Assembly: GCA_015660155.1 (NCBI GenBank)
Contig: DQLO01000042.1
Location: forward strand, 1-5,344
Direction of reading: 5' to 3'
Source: Verrucomicrobiota bacterium
GTDB taxonomy: Bacteria > Verrucomicrobiota > Verrucomicrobiia > Limisphaerales > UBA1100
Length of the DNA stretch: 5,344 nucleotides
This document shows, piece after piece, positions 1 to 5,125 of the stretch. The notes below the pieces were generated by a model, which did no database searches, was not told the DNA's origin, and was given only the letters and a program-made list of their open reading frames with translations. Each line of letters starts with the position of its first letter. Within the stretch, counting starts at the first letter, position 1. The translations under genes and the position numbers were made by a program.

Positions 1-233
1 AATGGCTGAATGATGCCATTGGTTTTGATGGACTCCGCCAAGCCCTCCAGCGCCGCGCGGTCAAATTCCTTGCGCGGCTGCAACGGGCACGGCTTCACCT
101 TTTTCCAATGCAACCGCAACACGCGCTCGCCTTCCGCAACGGGGGCCACAGTCGCGGCGGTCGCGCTGGCGGGAGTTTCCTTTTTGGTTCCCAACAACGC
201 GCTTAATCCTCGGCCTAATCCGGTCTTCGCCAT
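1..233 (-). CDS. parB: ParB-family chromosome partitioning protein, N-terminal part
   Basis: The gene is cut by the left edge; 77 codons are visible, from an ATG at 233-231. The protein opens MAKTGLGRGLSALLG, the typical start of chromosomal ParB/Spo0J. A low-complexity Ala/Thr/Pro linker follows at about residues 20-35. Then comes the start of the ParB nuclease-like (CTP-binding) domain, with LQPRKEFD at 51-58 and LAESIKTNGIIQP at 65-77. In the family, ParB binds parS sites, clamps DNA in a CTP-dependent way and works with the ATPase ParA to segregate the origin region. The CTP-binding arginine motif, the helix-turn-helix and the dimerisation domain would lie outside the window. Its start codon is only 27 bases from that of the divergent DUF309 gene. 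No parA and no parS-like palindrome are visible here. The family call is firm; a chromosomal rather than plasmid role is inferred from the N-terminal sequence. Confidence 0.88.
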   Translation of the reverse strand, partial: MAKTGLGRGLSALLGTKKETPASATAATVAPVAEGERVLRLHWKKVKPCPLQPRKEFDRAALEGLAESIKTNGIIQP

Positions 234-260
234 GCGTGTTTGTGGGGCAGTCACATTGGG

Positions 261-752
261 ATGTCAAAGGCGCGTTTTTCACAATACCCTCGGCGCGTGA
301 CGCATAAGAGTGGATGGATCGCCGAACGTGTGGCGCATTTGGCCGAAAACAAACACGGGCACGATGCGCGATACCTCGGCTATTTCGAATGCTTCAACGC
401 GGGTGAATTTTACGAAGCCCACGACGTGCTTGAGGATCTGTGGCTGGAAACGCGCGGACAACCCGATGCCGATTTTTACAAAGCCCTCATCCAGCTCGCC
501 GGCGGTTTTGTGCACCTCACCATGCACGAAAACCCAAAGTGGCCCGCCGCCGGCCATCGCCTGCGCCCCGCCCATCGTCTGCTGGGCAAGGCGCGCGACT
601 ATTTGCAAAACTACCCCAACCCCCACCACGGCTTCAATGTGGCCGCCGCGCTTTCACTGATCGACCAATGGCACACGCAGCTGGAAGAGGGTGAGTTTGA
701 AGTGAACCCTTTGCATCAGCATTCATCGCCGACCCTCGACGCCCCTCGGTAG
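261..752 (+). CDS. DUF309 family protein
   Basis: This 163-residue protein carries the DUF309 signature FNAGEFYEAHDVLEDLW at residues 45-61, followed by KALIQLAGGFVHL at about 74-86. Family members are small, all-helical proteins with conserved Glu/His residues (here E52, H54, E58, H85) and no established biochemical role; a metal-binding or hydrolase-like function is only a guess. There is no signal peptide or membrane segment, so it is probably cytoplasmic. The ATG at 261 was chosen over an upstream TTG at 240, which would nearly abut the divergent parB start. No Shine-Dalgarno is visible, and GTG at 297 is an alternative that still keeps the whole domain. The roughly 35 residues before the domain are unusually basic. 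The C-terminal tail after residue 150 looks unstructured, and its last codon and stop lie inside a palindromic repeat, so the native C-terminus may have been altered. Confidence 0.85.
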   Translation: MSKARFSQYPRRVTHKSGWIAERVAHLAENKHGHDARYLGYFECFNAGEFYEAHDVLEDLWLETRGQPDADFYKALIQLAGGFVHLTMHENPKWPAAGHRLRPAHRLLGKARDYLQNYPNPHHGFNVAAALSLIDQWHTQLEEGEFEVNPLHQHSSPTLDAPR

Positions 753-774
753 GGACACGCTGCGCGTCCCTGCC
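748..774. repeat. Short palindromic hairpin at the 3' end of the DUF309 gene
   Basis: Two 12-base arms (748-759 and 763-774) around a CTG loop pair almost perfectly, with one A·C mismatch and one G·T wobble. The TAG stop of the DUF309 gene (750-752) lies inside the left arm. No T-run follows, so it is not a canonical intrinsic terminator. It could still act as an mRNA 3'-end stabiliser, or be one copy of a dispersed intergenic palindrome. The pairing is seen directly; the role is inferred. Confidence 0.6.
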
Positions 775-784
775 AACAACTCAA

Positions 785-807
785 GCTTGCCCCCGCTTGC
801 CCCCGCT
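785..807. repeat. Two-copy 10-base direct repeat upstream of bioB
   Basis: The unit gcttgccccc occurs twice in tandem (785-794 and 795-804), followed by a partial third copy, gct. It lies 17 bases before the bioB ATG. It may be slippage-prone and could affect the bioB leader, but nothing shows a function. Confidence 0.5.
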
Positions 808-823
808 ACTAGTCTCGTCAACC

Positions 824-1888
824 ATGAACGCGGAACAGGTTGACGAGCGGATTGCGGCATTGGGCCGGGACATATTGGATGGTGGCACGATCGAAAAGGA
901 AGATGCCCTGTTCCTCTTCGAGCTGGAAAACTCTGCCGATATTCACACGCTGCTCTCGTGGGCCAACCGCATTCGCGAGCATTTCAAGGGCAACAAGATT
1001 CACCTCTGCTCCATCGTCAACGCCAAGGCGGGCGCGTGTTCGGAGAATTGTTCGTTCTGTTCGCAATCCGCCGCGTACCAAACGGACACGCCGCGCTATG
1101 GGTTTGTGGACCCCGAACCGGTGGCCGAGGCGGGCGCGGAGGCGAATCGCAATGGCGTCACCGCCGTGGGATTGGTGGCCGCGTGGCGCGGGTTGAAGGA
1201 AGGGCCGATGCTCGATGAGGTTTGCGATCGCATTGCGGAAATGAAAGCGCAGGGCCAAACGCGTCCGGACGCTTCGCTCGGCCTCATCGAAAATCAGGAA
1301 GTCGCCAATCGCCTCAAGGAAGCCGGCCTCGAATGCTACGGACACAACCTCGAAAGTTCCGAACGCTTTTTTCCTGAGCACTGCACCACGCACACTTTCG
1401 AGGACCGCCTGCGCACGATTGAGTTTTTGAAAAACGCAGGCATCAAGATTTGTTCCGGCGGCATCATCGGCATGGGCGAAAGCCGCGAGGATCGTTGCGA
1501 CCTCGCCTTCACTTTGCGCAAAGTGGGCGCGAGCGTGGTGCCGGTCAACATCCTCAACCCCATCCCCGGCACGCCGCTTGAAAATCAACCGCCGCTCGCG
1601 CCGCTGGAAATTCTCAAGACCATCGCCTGTTTCCGTTTCATCATGCCGACCAAAGAAATCATGGTCGCCGGCGGTCGTACCGTGAATCTGCGCGACCTCC
1701 AATGCATGGTCTTCCAAGCTGGCGCCAGCGCGCTAATGGTTGGCAACTATCTCACCACCCTCAATCAACCCGTGGAGAAAGATTTGCAAATGCTCCGCGA
1801 CCTCGGGCTGGATCCGGATTGGGAAGAGGTGGACAGTGGCAAGGGCGGGTGTGGGCAGAAAGAGTGCGAAACGGTGGCCGCTGTTTAA
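824..1888 (+). CDS. bioB: Biotin synthase (radical SAM)
   Basis: This 354-residue enzyme should insert sulfur into dethiobiotin, the last step of biotin synthesis. The radical-SAM 4Fe-4S motif CSENCSFC is at residues 72-79. Family landmarks follow: YGHNLESS (172-179), IKICSGGIIGMGES (207-220), NILNPIPGTPL (242-252), and VAGGRTVNL (281-289), whose Arg285 matches the Arg260 cluster ligand of E. coli BioB. By eye alignment, the positions of E. coli Cys97 and Cys128 are Gly116 and about Asp149; only the Cys188 equivalent (Cys210) remains. The C-terminus adds a glycine-rich segment with CGQKEC (343-348). The ATG at 824 was preferred to a TTG at 797, which would add residues encoded by a direct repeat; neither has a Shine-Dalgarno. 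No other bio genes are visible. The next gene starts within a few bases of the stop, suggesting co-transcription. The family call is strong; the cluster chemistry may differ from E. coli. Confidence 0.93.
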   Translation: MNAEQVDERIAALGRDILDGGTIEKEDALFLFELENSADIHTLLSWANRIREHFKGNKIHLCSIVNAKAGACSENCSFCSQSAAYQTDTPRYGFVDPEPVAEAGAEANRNGVTAVGLVAAWRGLKEGPMLDEVCDRIAEMKAQGQTRPDASLGLIENQEVANRLKEAGLECYGHNLESSERFFPEHCTTHTFEDRLRTIEFLKNAGIKICSGGIIGMGESREDRCDLAFTLRKVGASVVPVNILNPIPGTPLENQPPLAPLEILKTIACFRFIMPTKEIMVAGGRTVNLRDLQCMVFQAGASALMVGNYLTTLNQPVEKDLQMLRDLGLDPDWEEVDSGKGGCGQKECETVAAV

Positions 1889-1890
1889 TT

Positions 1891-2682
1891 TTGAATCTTT
1901 CGTTGGGCCAAAATCAAAATGGCTATCACGGCGAGACCATCGACATCGCCGCCGTGTTGCGCGATTCCGTTTCGGTGGCGGAAACTCACAGCTGGGAAAT
2001 TCACTGGCTGAAAACTGAAAATAGTCTCCGCATCCTAACACTGCACCGCGCATCCTCCACTGCGCACCGAAAAATTTATTTGTCCTCCGGCATCCACGGC
2101 GATGAACCGGCGGCCCCGTTGGCGATGTTGCGGTTGCTCCGAGAAAATGATTGGCCGAGCGATGCCGAGCTTTGGATTTGTCCGTGCCTCAATCCCAGTG
2201 GTTTCCCGCGCAACACGCGCGAGAATGCTGCGGGCGATGACCTTAATCGCGATTACAAATCCCTGCACACGCCGGAGATTCGCGCGCACGTTGCGTGGCT
2301 GGAAACGCTGCCGGATTTTGATTTCAGCATCCAACTGCACGAGGACTGGGAGGCGAAGGGGTTTTACTGTTACGAATTGAAAATGGACGGCACGCCGACT
2401 GACCCGCACCGCGTGCTCGAAGCCGTGGAGGCGGTTTGCCCCATCGATCATTCACCGGAAATTGATGGCCGAAAAAATGATCACGGCCTCATCCGGCCCG
2501 AGTTGAACCCCGCCGAGCGCGAGCTTTGGCCTGAGGCATTTTGGCTGGTGATGAATAAAACTCGCCTCAGCTACACCTGCGAAGCGCCATCGGATTTTGA
2601 AATGGAAGTGCGGGTGGAGGCGTTGGTGACTGCGGCGCGTGTTCTATTAACCACAGAGGCACAGGGGACACAGAGAAAATAA
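1891..2682 (+). CDS. M14-family zinc carboxypeptidase / deacylase-like protein
   Basis: The product is about 263 residues if it starts at TTG 1891, two bases after the bioB stop. TTG 1903, or GTG codons inside bioB (1849, 1864), are alternatives; none has a clear Shine-Dalgarno, so the start is uncertain. The M14 fold is well marked. GIHGDE supplies zinc ligands His69 and Glu72. NPSGFPRNTR (101-110) and DDLNRD (116-121) match the substrate-carboxylate-binding region. QLHED gives the third zinc ligand, His150. TCEAPS near the C-terminus carries the probable general-base Glu231. Relatives include murein-peptide amidase MpaA and succinylglutamate desuccinylase/aspartoacylase-like enzymes; substrate cannot be told from sequence. 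No signal peptide is seen, so it is probably cytoplasmic. The last 12 or so residues (TTEAQGTQRK and stop) are encoded by the left arm of a large palindromic repeat, so the C-terminus was probably changed by repeat insertion. Co-transcription with bioB is likely from the spacing. Confidence 0.85.
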   Translation: MNLSLGQNQNGYHGETIDIAAVLRDSVSVAETHSWEIHWLKTENSLRILTLHRASSTAHRKIYLSSGIHGDEPAAPLAMLRLLRENDWPSDAELWICPCLNPSGFPRNTRENAAGDDLNRDYKSLHTPEIRAHVAWLETLPDFDFSIQLHEDWEAKGFYCYELKMDGTPTDPHRVLEAVEAVCPIDHSPEIDGRKNDHGLIRPELNPAERELWPEAFWLVMNKTRLSYTCEAPSDFEMEVRVEALVTAARVLLTTEAQGTQRK

Positions 2683-2709
2683 CCTCTGTGCTCTCGGTGC
2701 CTCTGTGGT
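2650..2709. repeat. 60-base imperfect palindrome (dispersed-repeat type) between convergent genes
   Basis: Arms at 2650-2675 and 2684-2709 enclose an 8-base loop. Of 26 positions, 24 pair (22 Watson-Crick, 2 G·T), with mismatches at 2663/2696 and 2668/2691. Each arm holds the word CACAGAG twice or nearly so (CTCTGTG on the other arm). From general knowledge, ACCACAGAGGCACAGAG-type palindromes recur in intergenic regions of several environmental bacterial phyla, but I cannot count copies here. It lies between convergent genes, covers the TAA (2680-2682) of the peptidase gene and ends 7 bases before the dehydrogenase stop. Neither strand has a strong T-run after it, so any terminator function would be non-canonical. 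Confidence 0.85.
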
Positions 2710-2716
2710 GAGAAAA

Positions 2717-3667
2717 TCAATTCACCACATTCACCGGCGCGCCCTCGAGGAAAGCCTTCACGTTTGCAACCGCCGTTTCCATCAACCGCTCCCGCGCCGC
2801 TTGCGTGGCCCAGCCGATGTGGGGGGTGATGATCAGATTTTTTGCGCCAAACAATGGGTTGTCCGGTGCTGGGGGTTCCACCGAGAGTACATCCGTGGCC
2901 GCGCCCGCGATGCGTTCCTCGTTCAATGTTTCCGCCAACGCGGCCTCGTTCACCAACGGCCCGCGCGCGGTGTTAATGAAAAACGCCGTCGGCTTCATTG
3001 TCGCCAACAGTTCGGCATTCACGAAGCCCTTGTTTTTGTCGGTGAGCGGGCAATGCAAACTCACCACATCCGCTTTGCGAAACAAGGTGTCGCGATCCAC
3101 AAACTCGATCCCTTCCACAGCGCGCGGGGTGCGGGTGTGAACTATCACTTTCATCTCGAATGCTTGCGCCAGTTTTGCCACCGCTTGGCCGATCGCCCCG
3201 AAGCCCACCAAGCCCAGAGTGAGTCCGTCCAGTTCCACCAGCGGTTTTTTCCAGTAACAAAAATCAGGGCACGCGCTCCAGTCGCCATCGCTTACGCTGG
3301 CGGCGTGCAGTGCGGGTTGCGAGGCGAGCTCAAGCAACAGCGCGAACGTCATCTGCGCCACGGCGGCGGTGCCGTAGCCGGGGATGTTCGTGACTGGAAT
3401 TTTCCGCGCGCGGGCGGTGGCGGTGTCCACCACGTTGTAGCCGGTGGCGAGCACGCCGATGTAACGCAGCGCGGGCAGAGTGGCAATGGCCTCGGCGGTG
3501 ATGGGGGTTTTGTTGGTGATTAACATCTCTGCCTCGGCCGCGCGTTCGGCGACTTGCGCGGGCGGCGTGCGATCGTGTACGGTCAAGTCGCCCAGTGCGC
3601 CGAGGGCGTCCCAAGAGAGGTCGCCGGGGTTGAGGGTGTGTCCGTCGAGAATGATGATTTTGGGCAT
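2717..3667 (-). CDS. D-2-hydroxyacid dehydrogenase (glycerate dehydrogenase / hydroxypyruvate reductase type)
   Basis: This 316-residue protein has the full architecture of the D-isomer-specific 2-hydroxyacid dehydrogenases. Split substrate-binding segments flank a Rossmann domain with GLVGFGAIGQA at 152-162. The catalytic set is present: Arg235 in NTARGPLVN, Glu264 in DVLSVEPP and His283 in TPHIGW. ATGYNVVD (74-81) and NIPGYGT (94-100) are also typical. Overall it resembles HprA-like enzymes, which interconvert hydroxypyruvate or glyoxylate with D-glycerate or glycolate, probably in the cytoplasm. The end of the second Rossmann strand reads VHTRTPR (176-182) rather than carrying an acidic residue, which favours NADPH over NADH (inference). 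The ATG at 3667 was chosen. An in-frame ATG at 3688 would add seven residues encoded by an inverted repeat shared with the divergent gene, which argues against it. No Shine-Dalgarno is visible. The exact substrate is not determinable here. Confidence 0.9.
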   Translation of the reverse strand: MPKIIILDGHTLNPGDLSWDALGALGDLTVHDRTPPAQVAERAAEAEMLITNKTPITAEAIATLPALRYIGVLATGYNVVDTATARARKIPVTNIPGYGTAAVAQMTFALLLELASQPALHAASVSDGDWSACPDFCYWKKPLVELDGLTLGLVGFGAIGQAVAKLAQAFEMKVIVHTRTPRAVEGIEFVDRDTLFRKADVVSLHCPLTDKNKGFVNAELLATMKPTAFFINTARGPLVNEAALAETLNEERIAGAATDVLSVEPPAPDNPLFGAKNLIITPHIGWATQAARERLMETAVANVKAFLEGAPVNVVN

Positions 3668-3765
3668 CGGGAAAGGTTCGATTTTCAATGATCAATTTTC
3701 AAGATTCAAATCCATCCTGAAAATTCCTTGACCATTGGGCCTTGAGAATCGAACCTTTCGCCATG
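3665..3765. repeat. Inverted duplication forming the divergent leader region
   Basis: Arms 3671-3688 and 3742-3759 are inverted copies matching at 17 of 18 bases. The similarity extends outward to both start codons (3665-3667 and 3763-3765) with two mismatches. Inward, a further match is visible after an indel: each strand reads TGAAAA, then TTGATCATTG or TTGACCATTG, then the arm. The approximate copies are 3665-3702 and 3717-3765. Both divergent genes therefore begin behind TTGARAATCGAACCTTTC followed by three bases and ATG. This could be a shared operator, a duplicated leader, or a mobile or dispersed repeat. On the minus strand, TTGAAT-17-GAAAAT could be a weak promoter. The repeat is certain; its function is unknown. 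Confidence 0.85.
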
Positions 3766-4332
3766 ACGACCCAATCCGCGCGACCCATCAAATACGCCCA
3801 GCTCGAGTGGCGCAATGAACAGGAGGAATCCTTCGAGCAATGGCAGGAAGGCTGCCGCGCATTTCAAAAGGGAAATGACGGGCCGTTCACCGGGCGCGCG
3901 GTGGATTTGTACGACAACGGCGTGGTGTCGCTGGAGGGCGAGTTTCGCGAGGGGTTGGCGCACGGCGAGGAGATTTGGTTTTTTGAAAACGGCAATCGCA
4001 ACTCGCTGGTGACCTACAATGACGGCCAACGCAACGGGCCGCATCAGGTTTGGTACGAGACGGGTGAATTGCAAATTAACGTCCACTACACGCAAGGCCG
4101 GCGCAATGGCGTGCACACGGTTTTTTATGAGAGCGGCCAGAAACGCTCTGAGGCGGATTTCAAAAACGACCAGCTCAACGGCGCATACACCACGTGGTTT
4201 GAGGATGGCAGCACGCGCAGCGAACGCATCTTCGAGGCCGGCACCGAACTCAAACGCCGAGAGTGGAACGCCAAGGGCGACCAGAAACCGCTCAAAACGT
4301 GGAACGCCGACGGCACGCCACGCAACGCATAG
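3763..4332 (+). CDS. MORN-type repeat protein (YwqK-like)
   Basis: This 189-residue protein has an acidic, helical N-terminus (residues 1-40) followed by tandem repeats of the MORN_2 type, each with an aromatic pair, an N/D-G or S-G turn and a closing N-G or H-G. The units run with an exact 24-residue period: 69-92 (IWFFENGN...RNG), 93-116 (VWYETGE...RNG), 117-140 (VFYESGQ...LNG) and 141-164 (TWFEDGS...). A longer first unit at about 41-68 ends in AHG. In the family these beta-hairpin repeats build elongated sheets for protein or lipid contacts. YwqK of Bacillus is an antitoxin partner, but most homologues have no known role, and no toxin gene is visible here. There is no signal peptide. The ATG at 3763 was preferred to TTG 3742, which lies inside the inverted repeat. 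No Shine-Dalgarno is seen. The Sel1 gene follows after 36 bases on the same strand. Confidence 0.82.
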   Translation: MTTQSARPIKYAQLEWRNEQEESFEQWQEGCRAFQKGNDGPFTGRAVDLYDNGVVSLEGEFREGLAHGEEIWFFENGNRNSLVTYNDGQRNGPHQVWYETGELQINVHYTQGRRNGVHTVFYESGQKRSEADFKNDQLNGAYTTWFEDGSTRSERIFEAGTELKRREWNAKGDQKPLKTWNADGTPRNA

Positions 4333-4368
4333 CCGCTCTTGATGTCCGATTAAAAAGGTTTTTTTACT

Positions 4369-4974
4369 ATGAAGAACACACTGTTATTTTCCGCCCTATT
4401 GATTTCCTTGACCGCCACGGCGCAAAACAAACCCGCCCCGCCCGCGCCGGTGAACCCCGCCATCGCGCTGGCCAAGGCGAAGTTTGAATCCGTGAAAGCC
4501 GAAGCGGCAAAAGGCGATGCCGCCACGTTGCACGAGCTGGGCGATCTCTATTACGCCGGCAAGGGCACGGGGCGCAATTATGCCGAGGCCTACAAGGCGT
4601 ACTTGGTCGCAGCGGAAAAGGGCCACGTGATTTCGGAATCCACCGTGGGCTGGATGTGCCGCAACGGACAAGGCACCGCGCGCGATTATAAAAAGTCAAT
4701 GGAGTGGTACACCAAAGCCGCCGAGAAAGGTCACGTGGAATCGCAGCTGGGTTTGGCCGAGCTGTACTACAATCAAGTAGGCCTCCCCGCGCGCGATTAT
4801 CCGGCTGCGTACAAGTGGTACCTCATCGCCGATGGCTTGGGCAGTAAAGTGGCCAAAGCGTTTCTGCCGCGCATGCAACAGACGGTGCTGAAGGAACCCA
4901 AAGTAAGCGCCGAGCAAAAAGCCTCCGCCGAAAAAGCCGCCGCCGATTGGTTAGTGGCATACGCGAAGAAGTAG
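4369..4974 (+). CDS. Exported Sel1-like (TPR-type) repeat protein
   Basis: This 201-residue protein starts with a signal peptide: MKN, a hydrophobic core LLFSALLISLTA, then probable cleavage after about residue 18 (TATA before Q). A Pro/Ala linker spans about 19-30. Three Sel1 repeats follow with a near-exact 36-residue period: 51-86 (LGDLYYAGKGTGRNYAEAYKAY...AAEKGH), 87-122 (VGWMCRNGQGTARDYKKSMEWY...AAEKGH) and about 123-159, the last divergent (ADGLGS in place of AAEKGH). The C-terminal helix is Lys/Ala-rich. Sel1 repeats form alpha-solenoids that act as protein-protein adaptors, often in the periplasm. No catalytic domain is seen, so the partner is unknown. A weak Shine-Dalgarno-like AAGG (4355-4358) lies 10 bases before the ATG, inside an A-tract/T-tract stretch. 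It may be co-transcribed with the MORN gene upstream. Confidence 0.87.
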   Translation: MKNTLLFSALLISLTATAQNKPAPPAPVNPAIALAKAKFESVKAEAAKGDAATLHELGDLYYAGKGTGRNYAEAYKAYLVAAEKGHVISESTVGWMCRNGQGTARDYKKSMEWYTKAAEKGHVESQLGLAELYYNQVGLPARDYPAAYKWYLIADGLGSKVAKAFLPRMQQTVLKEPKVSAEQKASAEKAAADWLVAYAKK

Positions 4975-5053
4975 CCGAGGGACGAGAGTCGAGAGCGGCA
5001 CAATCATTCTTTCAAGTTCAGTTCAAATTTGGCTCAATCCGGGTTGTTCTCAA
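4975..5053. other. Intergenic spacer after the Sel1 gene
   Basis: No gene is visible here. Just after the stop, GCCG (4973-4976) and CGGC could pair weakly around a purine-rich stretch, but no T-run follows, so I do not call a terminator. The sequence becomes AT-rich towards 5053, before the promoter-like stretch. Confidence 0.5.
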
Positions 5054-5119
5054 TTGTGAATAACCTGTTAAAATCGAATAATAACTTACTCTTTGCGTTT
5101 TTTGCTTTCGTGGTATCTT
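5054..5119 (+). promoter_or_regulatory. AT-rich promoter-like region before the structured RNA
   Basis: In an otherwise GC-rich window this stretch is AT-rich and offers two sigma-70-like pairs. The first is TTGTGA (5054-5059), a 17-base spacer, then AATAAT (5077-5082). The second is TTTGCG (5092-5097) or TTGCGT (5093-5098), a 15-16-base spacer, then TATCTT (5114-5119). The second would start transcription near 5126, right before the hairpin-rich segment. Neither pair is close to consensus, and the organism's promoter rules are unknown. The call rests on position and base composition as much as on the hexamers. Confidence 0.4.
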
Positions 5120-5125
5120 GTTCTC

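Noticed and set aside
61..300. Open frames 10-300 (+) and 61-282 (-)
   Set aside because: Both are out-of-frame shadows of the parB N-terminus, which is in a different minus-strand frame running off the window.
234..300. A parS site near parB
   Set aside because: No sequence close to the TGTTTCACGTGAAACA palindrome is visible here.
818..1717. Long minus-strand open frame (299 codons) opposite bioB
   Set aside because: It is the antisense shadow of bioB, with Arg/His-rich composition and no recognisable domain, while the plus frame carries all BioB motifs.
2676..2716. Canonical intrinsic terminator at the 2650-2709 palindrome
   Set aside because: The stem is strong, but neither strand has a convincing run of T after it, so only a non-canonical barrier could be proposed.
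2705..3523. Plus-strand open frame (272 codons) opposite the dehydrogenase
   Set aside because: Shadow of the minus-strand D-2-hydroxyacid dehydrogenase; its composition is His/Arg/Gly-rich and no family is recognisable.
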